A DNA stretch of 64,000 bases from Betaproteobacteria bacterium HGW-Betaproteobacteria-4 (GCA_002840785.1 PHCH01000002.1:1-64000); one strand, 5' to 3'; positions 8,417 to 17,852 are shown, numbered from the stretch's first letter. Made by a program: numbers and translations. Notes: generated by a model from the sequence alone, not told the origin.

Positions 8417-9217
8417 ATGGTTTCCCCACGACTGGTAGCAAAAATTGAATCCGAAGAACCTACCCTCCGGCTTGCTGTGCTTATCGATGCGGACAATGCG
8501 CAAGCTGCCGTTATCGAAGGAATCCTCGCGGAAGTGGCTCGGTTTGGCGAAGCTTCGGTGAAGCGGATTTATGGCGATTTCACTTCCCCGAATAGCTCAT
8601 CCTGGAAAAAAGTTCTTCAGAAATACGCCATCAAGCCGGTCCAGCAATTTGCATACACAACAGGAAAAAATGCGACGGACAGCACACTCATCATTGACGC
8701 GATGGATCTGCTCTATACCCGCCGTTTAGATGGCTTTTGTTTGATTACCAGTGATAGTGACTTTACGGGTCTAGCCACTCGAATTAGAGAAGAAGGACTA
8801 TTGGTTTTGGGTTTTGGCGAACAGAAAACCCCTGACGCATTTCGAAATGCGTGCAATAAATTCATCCTCACGGAGGTACTTCGCCGACTTGTTTCCGAGC
8901 CCGAAGCGGCTCCAAATAAGTCTCATGTGACCCCTGTTGCAGTGGAAAAAACCAACCCAGAAAGGTTGGACTCCCCTGTTTTCCCCAAGGGGTTTCTACT
9001 TTCCGCCCTTGAAGAATCGTCAGACGAGAGCGGATGGGCTCATCTTGGCACTTTCGGCAGCTATCTCACAAAGCTCCAACCAGACTTTGATTCTCGGGTA
9101 TATGGCTTCAAGAAATTATCCGATCTGGTGAAGGCCAAGACTGATTTGTTCGTTACCGAAGAACGCCTACCACCTGGCGGCCAAACCCAAAAACAACTCT
9201 ACCTGCGCGCAAAGTAG
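8417..9217 (+). CDS. NYN (PIN-like) domain protein with C-terminal OST-HTH/LOTUS domain
   Basis: 266 residues. Residues about 15-160 form a NYN nuclease domain of the LabA/DUF88 type, with the acidic residues expected for a metal-dependent ribonuclease site: D24 and D26 in LIDADN, D88 in ATDSTL, D94, D113 and D115 in ITSDSDF. After a linker, residues about 195-262 match an OST-HTH (LOTUS) RNA-binding domain (GWAHLGTFGSYL...YGFKKLSDLVK). An AAGGCGG ribosome-binding site supports the ATG. It heads an AT-rich cassette with RavA- and ViaA-like genes. RNA cleavage or RNA binding is inferred from the domains; the target is unknown. Confidence 0.85.
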   Translation: MVSPRLVAKIESEEPTLRLAVLIDADNAQAAVIEGILAEVARFGEASVKRIYGDFTSPNSSSWKKVLQKYAIKPVQQFAYTTGKNATDSTLIIDAMDLLYTRRLDGFCLITSDSDFTGLATRIREEGLLVLGFGEQKTPDAFRNACNKFILTEVLRRLVSEPEAAPNKSHVTPVAVEKTNPERLDSPVFPKGFLLSALEESSDESGWAHLGTFGSYLTKLQPDFDSRVYGFKKLSDLVKAKTDLFVTEERLPPGGQTQKQLYLRAK

Positions 9218-9291
9218 TCAAAAAATCGGCGTGCGTTAGTTACCAACATGTGGTTTGCGTCGCTATAACAGCTCATCAAAACGGTGCCTTC

Positions 9292-10833
9292 ATGAAAAAC
9301 AATAAGCTCTCAGTTACGAATTCCCTACGAGATCGAATTGACCATCTGATCAAAGCAATTAGTGTGGGGATGTACGAACGGGAGGAAATAATCGCTGTTT
9401 CACTCCTAGCTGCGCTCTGCGGGCAGAATACATTTCTGTATGGCCCACCGGGAACAGCAAAGAGCCTGATATCCAGGCGTCTCTCCTGCGCTTTTCACAA
9501 ACCGGTCTACTTTGAATATTTGATGAACCGCTTCAGCACACCAGAGGAAGTGTTCGGTCCGGTTTCGATCAAGGCATTAAAGGAGGATCAGTATATTCGG
9601 AAGACAGATTCCTATCTCCCGAAAGCAGATTTCGCCTTTCTCGACGAGATCTGGAAATCCAGTCCTGCAATCTTAAACACCCTTCTGACACTCATCAACG
9701 AACGGATATTCAAGAACGGTGAAACCATAGAACAAGTGCCACTCAAGGCATTACTTGCTGCATCAAATGAAACGCCGGACATAAATCAAGGGTTAGAGGC
9801 GCTATATGATCGTTTCATTGTCCGATTGATGGTTCAGCCCATCGGGGAATTGCAACACTTTGAGTGGTTACTGAACAGTAAACCCAGTTCGGCAGAGGTT
9901 GATGTTCCTGAGGAGCTTCGCATTAAATCTGATGAATGGGGTGCTTGGCTGCACCATATTCACACAGTTGCCCTCTCCTCGGAAACACTGACTATCGTTC
10001 ATCTGATCCGTGAAAAACTGGCGAAATTGGATGAGTCGAACACGATTTACGTATCTGACAGGCGCTGGCAGCGAGCTGCCATATTGATGAAAGCTTCGGC
10101 GTTCTTTAATGGAAGAATGGAAACAAGCCATAGCGATGCGTTGCTGTTGCAGCATTGCCTTTGGACGCAAGAAAAAAATCATCAAGCTGTGACGGATATT
10201 GTCATGGAGGCGGTAAAGGAATCGGGAATTAATAGTGGATATAGCTTGGCCGAGATTGACCGAAAAAAGGAAACCCTCGACCAAGAAATATCTGAGGAGC
10301 TATTTCATTCGTCAGACATATACAAGACAGAAACAATACAGGAAAAAGAGTTCTTTAAATTCGCCCCGAACTTCCCTCGCTCAGGACACTACAACTCGAG
10401 TAAGTTGATTTACCTTTCATGTGAAAAAATTAAATCCGCGACCCCCTTCAAGCCCGTGGATATATCTGGCAATGAGATTCGAGAAATCGAATGCTCTTTC
10501 GATGGCCAAGGGTCGTGTAGGGTTCAATATATGCCGAATCGAGATTCGGTCAATTTCACGCCAGCCATCCTGTTTAATAAAGGTGACAAAAAAGAAGGCG
10601 TCAACCAGCGGCTTATTGCGGCGCTATCCAAATCAGTTTCAGAAATCAAATCTCAGCTTCTATCAGCATTAGATATAGTAACAAATAATTTTTCAAAAAT
10701 TGAATCTGAGCTTGCTTCTCTTTTTGTGCCAACCGATAAAACCAATCTGGCTATTCTTGGTATTTCTGAGCAGGTTGAAAGCTTGAAACTTCGCATCAAG
10801 GATTGCGAACGGCTTGAAGAGCTATGCCGATAA
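9292..10833 (+). CDS. RavA-like MoxR-family AAA+ ATPase
   Basis: 513 residues from the ATG at 9292; a start at 9250 is also possible and neither has a strong ribosome-binding site. The N-terminal AAA+ module follows E. coli RavA closely: RAxGxYER-like lead, Walker A GPPGTAKS (51-58), EYLMNRFSTPEEVFGP, Walker B FAFLDEIW (114-121), sensor 1 AASNETPD and YVSDRRW. The C-terminal third is divergent, with a long helical end instead of an obvious LARA domain. Its stop overlaps the ViaA-like gene by 10 bp, as expected for obligate partners. MoxR ATPases act as chaperone-like remodellers with VWA partners. Confidence 0.9.
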   Translation: MKNNKLSVTNSLRDRIDHLIKAISVGMYEREEIIAVSLLAALCGQNTFLYGPPGTAKSLISRRLSCAFHKPVYFEYLMNRFSTPEEVFGPVSIKALKEDQYIRKTDSYLPKADFAFLDEIWKSSPAILNTLLTLINERIFKNGETIEQVPLKALLAASNETPDINQGLEALYDRFIVRLMVQPIGELQHFEWLLNSKPSSAEVDVPEELRIKSDEWGAWLHHIHTVALSSETLTIVHLIREKLAKLDESNTIYVSDRRWQRAAILMKASAFFNGRMETSHSDALLLQHCLWTQEKNHQAVTDIVMEAVKESGINSGYSLAEIDRKKETLDQEISEELFHSSDIYKTETIQEKEFFKFAPNFPRSGHYNSSKLIYLSCEKIKSATPFKPVDISGNEIREIECSFDGQGSCRVQYMPNRDSVNFTPAILFNKGDKKEGVNQRLIAALSKSVSEIKSQLLSALDIVTNNFSKIESELASLFVPTDKTNLAILGISEQVESLKLRIKDCERLEELCR

Positions 10834-12317
10834 GCCCAATCTTATTCGCCTCAGAAAGCATCAGCGACGAGATCAACTCTTCCTATTCCGCACTGCTGGC
10901 CAATTCAAATGCCATCCACAGCCACGTCACTGATCGAATCAGGCAATGGGAGTTGGTGACGACGTCCATTCTCGATTCGAGATTTCCCTTTTTGTCGCAA
11001 GAACAATATTTTTCCGACTGGCACAATCGACTGCAAAGCCCAGCCATTTCCGAGAGCGACCTTGCTAAGGCTGTGGATGGGTACATGGATTTCTGCAAGG
11101 AAACTGGGCATCCCGCTAACGAATCGTTTTGGCGAGGTCAGTTCAAATCAAAAATGCCGAAAACGCCCATTGCCCAAAAGCTCGCTGACGACACATCCAT
11201 TGGAATCCGCCTCTTGTTGAATGAATGGCAAAAACGAATGGATCAAGTTCGTGCGGAATGGGAACTTCGAGAAATCGAGGCACGCCGGGCGGCTCTCATG
11301 GTAGAACTCGAAAAAATATTGCGCTCATTGAAAGACTTGCAAGAGCGGCTTCAAGAACTTGGCCTAGATACGGGCCTCTTGCTTGACCTGTCCAAGGGAA
11401 ATCTTACTGCTCAGGACATCCAGCAATTCGAGCGATGGGCAAAATACCTTGCGGAAGATAAGGGCATCAGGACGCTGTGCGAACTCTTGGGAAAAATTCG
11501 ACAAATCGAACTGTCGGAAAAAATAGAGCGCGTCAGGTCTGTCACTCCTGTTCAAGCACAACTGCCTGACATCAACTCGCGGGAGGAAATTATCGGCATC
11601 CGGCTTGGGCGTGATCTTGAACATGTGTTGCCCTCTGAACTTGCGCTACTTGCAGACCATGACACTTCCATCCTGTTCGACCTGAAATATGTCGAATCCA
11701 GTCTTATGTGCTTTGATATGAACGGTATTCAAAACATTCATAGGCACGTGGAAACAGAAGAAGAGCGAAGGATTAAAGAAGCCGAAAAGCAAGGCCCATT
11801 TGTTATTTGCATCGACACCAGCGGATCAATGAAGGGTTCGCCCGAGACTGTCGCCAAGGCTGTCGCTCTTTTCCTTGCCACGAAAGCAAGGGAGCAGAAA
11901 AGACCCTGTTACCTGATCAATTTCTCGACAGGTATCTACACGTTGGATCTGAGTGCAGATATCGGCATGGAATCCCTGCTACGCTTTCTAGGGATGTCAT
12001 TTCACGGAGGCACTGATGTTGCGCCAGCCCTTGAGCACGCATTGGATAAAATGGAAGAGGATGCTTACAAAAATGCAGACCTGCTGATCGTTTCCGATTT
12101 CATTATGTCCGAACTGCCCGAATATTCGCTAGGCCGAATTGAGAGCCGAAGGCTTTACGGAAATCGCTTCCACTCGCTTGTTGTGGGGAACTGCTACATG
12201 TCCCAAAGGCTGAAAACGTATTTTGACAATGAATGGGTCTATGACCCGCGAACTAGTCGCATTCATGAACTGGTAAGTTTTGAGCGAAACATAATTGAGA
12301 AAGCGTGTGTTCAATAG
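10824..12317 (+). CDS. ViaA-like VWA-domain protein
   Basis: 497 residues. The N-terminal two thirds are helical and coiled-coil rich, as in ViaA. The C-terminal VWA domain (about 325-480) carries the metal-ion-dependent adhesion site: DTSGS near residue 331, the T of GGTD near 394, and D in IVSDF. GPFVICIDTSGSM and SFHGGTDVA align with E. coli ViaA. It is encoded 10 bp inside the end of the RavA-like gene, so the pair is coupled. In E. coli, RavA-ViaA act at respiratory complexes and in aminoglycoside sensitisation. Whether this cassette does the same, with a NYN protein added, is unknown. Confidence 0.9.
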   Translation: MPISPILFASESISDEINSSYSALLANSNAIHSHVTDRIRQWELVTTSILDSRFPFLSQEQYFSDWHNRLQSPAISESDLAKAVDGYMDFCKETGHPANESFWRGQFKSKMPKTPIAQKLADDTSIGIRLLLNEWQKRMDQVRAEWELREIEARRAALMVELEKILRSLKDLQERLQELGLDTGLLLDLSKGNLTAQDIQQFERWAKYLAEDKGIRTLCELLGKIRQIELSEKIERVRSVTPVQAQLPDINSREEIIGIRLGRDLEHVLPSELALLADHDTSILFDLKYVESSLMCFDMNGIQNIHRHVETEEERRIKEAEKQGPFVICIDTSGSMKGSPETVAKAVALFLATKAREQKRPCYLINFSTGIYTLDLSADIGMESLLRFLGMSFHGGTDVAPALEHALDKMEEDAYKNADLLIVSDFIMSELPEYSLGRIESRRLYGNRFHSLVVGNCYMSQRLKTYFDNEWVYDPRTSRIHELVSFERNIIEKACVQ

Positions 12318-12563
12318 TTTGTGGCTGCAATTGCTGTAATCACAAGATGAATGACAGCATTGGCGATGCATTAGATTCGCTATTCCGGCCGCTTAGGGAG
12401 TAGAGCAGGCATTTGAATGGCTGCATTGTGGAAACGTCGTACGACAACTCCTGGCCGGTTGCCGCCCGATGAACGTAGGGGAATCAGGAACGCCTGTTCC
12501 CGTGGTCATCCGAGCAGACATGCCGCAGATGGCCACCAAACCTCGCGCCCACCGGGCGCAGCC

Positions 12564-13538
12564 TCAGCCCTGAACCGGCTTTTTCCCGAACAGCGTATCG
12601 GTCAGCTTGACGTACCACGCCGCCGACTGGACCTGGATGATGTAGGCCAGGGTGATGACCAGGGCGGCGTCGGAGGCGGCGCTGCCGAAGGCGTTCATGG
12701 CCAGGGCCAGGGCGATCGACAGGTTGCGCATGACGGTGCCGTACACCAGCGCGATGGCGTCGCCGCGGGGCAGCAGGGCCTTGGCGACGAGGGTGCTGAG
12801 CAGGTAGTTGATGCCGTAGAGGGCGAGCAGCGGGCCGACGAGTTGCAGCAGTTCCGCCGGTTGGGCGGCAAGTTGCTGAGCCTTGAGGGCCATGGCGACG
12901 AAGACGATGCCGAGCACGCCGAGCGTCGAGAAGGGCGGAAACTTCGGCCCCCATTCGGCCTGGAAAGCTTTCTGGCCGTGCTTCTTGAGCAGGTAGCTTT
13001 GGGTGAAGTGGCCGGCCACCATGGGCAGGAAAACGATGAAGGCGATCTGCGAAAACACCGCCCACAGATCGACCGGCACCGTCGCGCCCATCAGCCATTG
13101 AACGTAGAACGGGGTGGCCAGTGAACCGAGGATCAGGCCGAGCACGGTCATCTTGACCGCGGCGCCGAGGTTGCCGCCGGCAAAGCCGGTCCACGAAATG
13201 GTCATCCCCGAGGTCGGCAGCAGCGCGGCGAGCAGCAGGCCCATGGCGTAATACGGCTGAGCCGGGAAGAAATACTGGCCAAGGCCGAAGGCGACGAAGG
13301 GGATGATGCCGAAATTGATCAGTTGGGCAAGCAGCTGCGCCTTGCTGTCGCCGCCTTCGAGCACTTTGGTCAGCTTGAGCGTGACCATCATGGGATAGAC
13401 CATCAGGAAGGTGAGCGGGACGATCAGCGACTTGAGCCAGGCGGTTGGCGCGAGCAGGCCGAAACCAAAACCGAGCACCATCATGACCGGAATGGCGAGG
13501 ATCAGATTCTTCGAAACGAGGGACAATAACTTCAGCAC
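12564..13538 (-). CDS. SBF/ACR3-like transporter (bile acid:sodium symporter superfamily)
   Basis: A 324-residue protein with about ten transmembrane helices. It resembles proteins annotated as arsenic-resistance or bile-acid:Na+ symporters (FLMVYPMMVTLKL, LLPTSGMTISW, VYGTVMRNLSIALALAM). True ACR3 arsenite exporters use a conserved cysteine in helix 4. This protein contains no cysteine, so arsenite export should not be assumed. No ars genes are adjacent, and the substrate is open. The 246 bp between it and the ViaA-like gene hold no recognisable feature. Confidence 0.8.
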   Translation of the reverse strand: MLKLLSLVSKNLILAIPVMMVLGFGFGLLAPTAWLKSLIVPLTFLMVYPMMVTLKLTKVLEGGDSKAQLLAQLINFGIIPFVAFGLGQYFFPAQPYYAMGLLLAALLPTSGMTISWTGFAGGNLGAAVKMTVLGLILGSLATPFYVQWLMGATVPVDLWAVFSQIAFIVFLPMVAGHFTQSYLLKKHGQKAFQAEWGPKFPPFSTLGVLGIVFVAMALKAQQLAAQPAELLQLVGPLLALYGINYLLSTLVAKALLPRGDAIALVYGTVMRNLSIALALAMNAFGSAASDAALVITLAYIIQVQSAAWYVKLTDTLFGKKPVQG

Positions 13539-13665
13539 GATGTTCTCCAGAAGCCCCGCAATGGCTCTCGGTTACATAAGCAAACAATTATACGCCTCGG
13601 GTTTGCCGTCATTCGATTAACATCAGCATTTGCTAATTTTCTCTTCAGAAGAGCCCTGCCCGCCC

Positions 13666-14880
13666 ATGCCCCGCCTCTTTCGTTCCCGCTCCAGCCTGCT
13701 CGTCATCGCGGGCATTGCCATCGTGGCCTTGCTTGTTACCGGCTATGCCGGCTGGGGTGGCGAGCGCGTCGTGGTGGCCGTGGCCGAACGCGGCGAGCTG
13801 CGCCAGGCAGTGGTGGCCAGCGGCCGGGTGCGGACGCCGCAGCGCATCGAGGTGGCGGCGCAGATCAGCGCCCGCGTCGTCGCCGTCAAGGTGCGCGAAG
13901 GCGATGCCGTGACGGCCGGCCAGACGATGATCCAGCTCGACGACACCGAATGGCGGGCGAGCGCCGCCCAGGCGCGGGCCAGCCTGGCGCAGGCCGAGGC
14001 CAAACAGCGCCAGCTCGACCGTCTCGGCCGGCCGGTGGCCGAGCAAAGCGTGCAGCAGGCGGAAGCCACTGCCCTGCAGGCGAAGCGCCATTTCGAGCGG
14101 GTCGGCGAACTGGTCGCCAAGGGTTTTTACAGCACCGCCCAGCTCGACGATGCCCGGCGCAACGCGCAGGTAGCCGACAGCCAGTGGCAGGCGGCCAAAT
14201 TGCAGCTGGCCAGCAACCAGCCGGGCGGCAGCGAGGCGCAGGTCGTGCGCAGCAATGTCGAACAGGCGAGCGCCGCGCTGGCCGTGGCCGAAGCGCGGCT
14301 GGCCTACGCTACGCTGTCGGCGCCGAGCGCAGGCCGGGTGCTGACCCGCAATGTCGAAGCCGGCGACATGGTGCAGCCGGGCAAGGTTTTGCTGACCGTG
14401 GCGCCGCAGGGCGATACCGAACTGACGGCGCAGATCGACGAGAAAAACCTCGCCCTGCTCCAGCTTGGCCAGACGGCGCTGGCTTCGGCCGACGCCTATC
14501 CGGGCGAACACTTCAAGGCCGAGGTCACCTACATTGCCCCGGCCGTCGATGCCCAGCGCGGCTCGGTCGAGATCCGCCTGCGCGTCGCCGAACCGCCGGC
14601 TTACCTGAAGCATGAAATGACCGTTTCCATCGACATCGCCTCGGCCTACCGCGCCGACACGCTGATCGTGCCGGCCGATGTCATCCGCGACCAGGCATCC
14701 GGCCAGCCGTGGGTGATGGTGGTGCGCGATGGCGTGGCACAGCGCCAGCCGGTCAAGCTCGGCATCCGCGGCGCCGGTCGGGTGGAAATCCTCGATGGCA
14801 TCGTTGCCGGCGAAGCCTTGGCCGCGGCCAGCCAGAATCTGGCCGAGGGCAAGCGGGTTGCTACGGTCAACCGGAAATAA
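13666..14880 (+). CDS. Membrane fusion (HlyD/MacA-like) periplasmic adaptor
   Basis: 404 residues from the ATG at 13666 (an in-frame ATG at 13630 is less likely). One N-terminal anchor helix is followed by a lipoyl half-motif, a long coiled-coil hairpin (about 95-220, rich in Ala/Gln/Arg), the second lipoyl half and beta-barrel/membrane-proximal domains. It should bridge the inner-membrane ABC permease encoded next to an outer-membrane channel for export. The last codons (VATVNRK) and the stop are supplied by a copy of the dispersed motif. Confidence 0.9.
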   Translation: MPRLFRSRSSLLVIAGIAIVALLVTGYAGWGGERVVVAVAERGELRQAVVASGRVRTPQRIEVAAQISARVVAVKVREGDAVTAGQTMIQLDDTEWRASAAQARASLAQAEAKQRQLDRLGRPVAEQSVQQAEATALQAKRHFERVGELVAKGFYSTAQLDDARRNAQVADSQWQAAKLQLASNQPGGSEAQVVRSNVEQASAALAVAEARLAYATLSAPSAGRVLTRNVEAGDMVQPGKVLLTVAPQGDTELTAQIDEKNLALLQLGQTALASADAYPGEHFKAEVTYIAPAVDAQRGSVEIRLRVAEPPAYLKHEMTVSIDIASAYRADTLIVPADVIRDQASGQPWVMVVRDGVAQRQPVKLGIRGAGRVEILDGIVAGEALAAASQNLAEGKRVATVNRK

Positions 14881-14898
14881 CGGCCAAAAATGAAATCC
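14867..14898 (-). repeat. Dispersed T-tract/CGGTTGACCG motif, copy 4 (spans a gene junction)
   Basis: A minus-oriented copy (GTTGCTACGGTCAACCGG on the + strand, then the complement of the T-run and AT-rich arm). It encodes the adaptor's last residues and stop, and also contains the ATG of the permease gene. The whole intergenic junction is therefore built from the motif. Confidence 0.9.
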
Positions 14899-16110
14899 TG
14901 GATGCCTTTCGAGTGGATCGCCGCCATCCGCTTCCTGCGCGAGGGCCGCATGCAGTCGCTGCTGATTATCGTCGGCGTCGGCGTCGGGGTCGCCGTCATC
15001 GTCTTCATGTCGGCGCTGCTTTCCGGCTTGCAGGCCAATCTGGTCAAACGCACGCTCAGTTCGCAGGCCCACATCGTTCTGTTGCCGCCCGAGGAGATTG
15101 CCCGGCCGCAGTCACCGGCAGCGGGCATTGCCCTGCGCCTGCAAAAACAGGCCCAGCGCCTGCGCTCGATCGACCAGTGGCAGCAGATTCAGGCCCGGCT
15201 GGAAGGCTTGCCCAACATCGCCGCCATCTCGCCGATGGCTTCCGGCCCGGCCTTCGTCGTGCGCGGCGACGCCAACAAGGCGATCACCCTGCTCGGCATC
15301 GACCCGGTGCGCTACAGCGGCGTCATCGCCCTGCCTGAACGCATGGTCGCCGGCCAGTTGCGCGTCGGCGCCGGCGAGGCGGTGATCGGCATCGAACTGG
15401 CCAAGGATCTCGGCGCCGACATCGGCGACAAGATTCGCGTCACGACCGCCGGCGACGCGACCGAAACCTTCACCGTCACCGGCCTCTTCGACCTCGGCAA
15501 CAAGGGCGTCAATGCCCGCAACGTCTATGTCAGCCTGCGCTCGGCGCAAAGCCTGCTCGATCTGGTCGGCGGCGTATCGAGCATCGACATTTCGCTGCAC
15601 GACATCGACGAGGCCGAACGGCTGGCCAGCAAAATTGCCGCCGAAACCGGGTTGACCGCAGATAGCTGGATCAAGACCAACGCCCAGTTCGTCACGGCGC
15701 TGACCTCGCAGCGCGTGTCGAGCAACGTCATCCGCTTCTTCATCGGCCTCTCGGTCGCCTTCGGCATCGCCAGCGTGCTCGTCGTTTCGGTCATCCAGCG
15801 CGCCCGCGAAATCGGCATCCTGCGCGCCATGGGCGCCTCGCAGGGGCAGATGCTGCGCATCTTTTTGCTGCAGGGCGGCATTGTCGGCTTCTTCGGTTCG
15901 CTGCTCGGCTCCGGCCTGGCCTGGACTTTCCTGATGCTCTGGCGGCTAATGGCGCGCAACCCGGACGGCACGCCGATGTTCATCATCGGCGTCGACCCAT
16001 GGCTGGTCGCCATCGCGGCTGGTGGCGCCAGCCTGGTCGGCATTCTCGCCGCCCTGCTGCCGGCCCGCCGGGCGGCGCGGCTTGATCCGGTGGTGGCAAT
16101 CCGTGGCTGA
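14890..16110 (+). CDS. ABC transporter permease (MacB/LolC/FtsX type)
   Basis: 406 residues: an N-terminal transmembrane helix (about 20-42), a large periplasmic domain (about 45-270), then three C-terminal helices with the FtsX-type signature ([14 protein letters not shown] followed by a Q/LR loop). It works with the adaptor and the ATPase as a tripartite-type exporter or lipoprotein-release-like machine. The start codon lies inside a dispersed-motif copy, 9 bp after the adaptor stop, with no clear Shine-Dalgarno, so translation may depend on coupling. Confidence 0.92.
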   Translation: MKSWMPFEWIAAIRFLREGRMQSLLIIVGVGVGVAVIVFMSALLSGLQANLVKRTLSSQAHIVLLPPEEIARPQSPAAGIALRLQKQAQRLRSIDQWQQIQARLEGLPNIAAISPMASGPAFVVRGDANKAITLLGIDPVRYSGVIALPERMVAGQLRVGAGEAVIGIELAKDLGADIGDKIRVTTAGDATETFTVTGLFDLGNKGVNARNVYVSLRSAQSLLDLVGGVSSIDISLHDIDEAERLASKIAAETGLTADSWIKTNAQFVTALTSQRVSSNVIRFFIGLSVAFGIASVLVVSVIQRAREIGILRAMGASQGQMLRIFLLQGGIVGFFGSLLGSGLAWTFLMLWRLMARNPDGTPMFIIGVDPWLVAIAAGGASLVGILAALLPARRAARLDPVVAIRG

Positions 16111-16825
16111 TCCCGTGACCCATCCCGTTCTCCAGCTCAGCGGCATCCGCAAATCCTACGGCAGCGGCGAAACGGAAACCGAGATCCTGCACGGCATAGA
16201 CCTGCGCCTCGAACGCGGCGAATTCGCCGCCCTGATCGGCCCCTCCGGCTCCGGCAAAAGCACCCTGCTCAACCTCATCGGCCTGCTCGACCGACCGAGC
16301 GGCGGCCAGCTGTTCATCGATGGCCAGGAAACTGGCCAGCTCGACGACACAGGCCTGACCCGCCTGCGCGGCCAGCGCATCGGCTTCGTCTTCCAGCACC
16401 ACCATCTGATTCCCGCCTTCACGGCACTGGAAAACGTCGCCATGCCGCTGCTCGTCGCCCGTGGCCGGCCCGACGCCGACATGTTCGCCCAGGCCGGCCG
16501 ACTGCTCGACCAGGTCGGCCTCGCCGAGCGCAAGCAGAACCTCGCCAACCAGCTTTCCGGCGGCCAGCAGCAGCGCGTCGCCATCGCCCGCGCCCTGGCC
16601 ATGAGCCCCTCGCTGGTCCTCGCCGACGAACCGACCGGCAATCTCGACACGCATTCCGCCGACGACGTCTTCGCCCTGCTCCGCGAGGTCAACACCCGGC
16701 TCAACACCACCTTCCTGATCGTCACCCACGACCGCCGCCTGGCCGCCCGCTGCGACCGGATCATCGAAATGGTGGACGGCGACATCGTCGCCGACGACCG
16801 GGTTCACGATAAATTACCAGCCTGA
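16103..16825 (+). CDS. ABC transporter ATP-binding protein (LolD/MacB-like)
   Basis: 240 residues from a GTG at 16103 that overlaps the permease stop (GTGGCTGA); a second GTG lies 12 bp on. Walker [10 protein letters not shown] (46-54), Q-loop FVFQHHHL, signature LSGGQQQR, Walker [10 protein letters not shown] and the H-loop VTHD are all present. This is the energising subunit of the exporter encoded by the three-gene operon. The substrate is unknown: macrolide-type efflux or lipoprotein-type release are both possible. Confidence 0.93.
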   Translation: MADPVTHPVLQLSGIRKSYGSGETETEILHGIDLRLERGEFAALIGPSGSGKSTLLNLIGLLDRPSGGQLFIDGQETGQLDDTGLTRLRGQRIGFVFQHHHLIPAFTALENVAMPLLVARGRPDADMFAQAGRLLDQVGLAERKQNLANQLSGGQQQRVAIARALAMSPSLVLADEPTGNLDTHSADDVFALLREVNTRLNTTFLIVTHDRRLAARCDRIIEMVDGDIVADDRVHDKLPA

Positions 16826-16842
16826 CCACGACGGAAACCACC

Positions 16843-17577
16843 ATGAACAAACTGCTGACCTTCGGCGAACAGATCAACGGCTATGAGGTTCCCGTCCTCA
16901 ACGAGCGGGAAGTCCGTGCCAGCGCCGGCATCCTGTTTTTCCTGGCCCTGATCGCCTTCATGAACGCCTGGCTGGTCGGCGACTTTCGCTTCACGCGGGT
17001 CTTCGTCGTCGCCTTCCTGATCGATTTCAGCATCCGCGTCTTCATCAACCCGAAATACGCTCCCAGCCTCGTTCTTGGCCGCCTGATGGTGCGCCGGCAG
17101 CAGCCCGAATACGTCGGCGCGCCGCAAAAGCGCTTCGCCTGGGCCATCGGCTGGACACTGGCGCTGGCCATGCTGTTTCTCGTCGTCATCAACCGCGTCA
17201 TCGGCCCGGTCAACCTGATCATCTGCGCCACCTGCCTGCTCCTGATGTTTTTCGAATCAGCCTTCGGTATCTGCCTCGGCTGCAAGATCTACAACCTGTT
17301 CAGCCGCCGTCAGGCCCAGCTTTGTCCCGGCGGGGTTTGCGAGACGCCAACGGCCTTGCCGGTCAGCCGCGCCCAGATGGCGGTGACTGCGCTGTTCTTC
17401 GTCGGTATGGTGTTCATCGGACAAGCCTTGTTGAACGACGCCCGCGATGCTGAACCTCAACCGGCCGCCGCTGCGACGCCCGAAACAACCCAGCCCGCCA
17501 GCGAATGCACGCCACCGGACTGGGCGGTCGCCATGGGCCATGCCGAAAAGTGGAAGCTGCACCACAACTGCAAATAA
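16843..17577 (+). CDS. DUF4395 family membrane protein
   Basis: 244 residues with about five transmembrane helices, starting with the typical FGEQINGYEVPVLNEREVRA. A Cys-containing region GICLGCKIYNL and CPGGVCE follows the third helix pair, and a polar Pro/Ala-rich tail ends in CxPPDWAVAMGH. DUF4395 genes often neighbour thioredoxin-like genes, as here (17853). The cysteine pairs hint at a thiol-redox role. The gap to the ABC ATPase is 17 bp, so it may share that transcript. Confidence 0.8.
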   Translation: MNKLLTFGEQINGYEVPVLNEREVRASAGILFFLALIAFMNAWLVGDFRFTRVFVVAFLIDFSIRVFINPKYAPSLVLGRLMVRRQQPEYVGAPQKRFAWAIGWTLALAMLFLVVINRVIGPVNLIICATCLLLMFFESAFGICLGCKIYNLFSRRQAQLCPGGVCETPTALPVSRAQMAVTALFFVGMVFIGQALLNDARDAEPQPAAAATPETTQPASECTPPDWAVAMGHAEKWKLHHNCK

Positions 17578-17595
17578 GCTGAAAACGGACAGAAC

Positions 17596-17637
17596 ATGAG
17601 CACCCGCCAAAAACTCATCGCCATGGCCCATCCTTGA
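17596..17637 (+). pseudogene. Possible truncated 5' end of a gene (13 codons)
   Basis: An ATG preceded by GGACAG opens a 13-codon frame (MSTRQKLIAMAHP) that stops just before the inverted-repeat element. It reads like the beginning of a normal protein cut short. It may be a remnant interrupted by the repeat, or chance. Confidence 0.3.
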
Positions 17638-17645
17638 AAAGACCG

Positions 17646-17741
17646 AAACCCCACCCGGCCTCCCCTTGTCAGGGGAGGAGCACCCCAAATCGCGCGAGAT
17701 CAGGCTCCCTCCCCTGACAAGGGGAGGGCTGGGGAGGGGTT
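17646..17741. repeat. MITE-like inverted repeat, about 96 bp
   Basis: Two arms are reverse complements of each other. CCTCCCCTTGTCAGGGGAGG (about 17658-17678) and its complement near 17709-17728 are flanked by GGGG/CCCC-rich ends. Each arm is also a small hairpin by itself (CCTCCCCT with AGGGGAGG). Similar CCTCCCCTTGTCAGGGG hairpins are common interspersed elements in proteobacteria. It is the only copy in this window. Confidence 0.75.
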
Positions 17742-17852
17742 TGTATGACAAGTAATAGTTCGCGAATAGCTTCTAAGCTCCGCGCCGACTGGCGGTTGGC
17801 CCGGAACCGGCTATTCTGAGACTAGCGCCGGTATCCCGCCACGCGAACAAAC

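Noticed and set aside
15647-15668. GGGTTGACCGCAGATAG in the ABC permease gene as a further motif copy
   Set aside because: Only part of the core matches; the T-run and AT-rich arm are absent.
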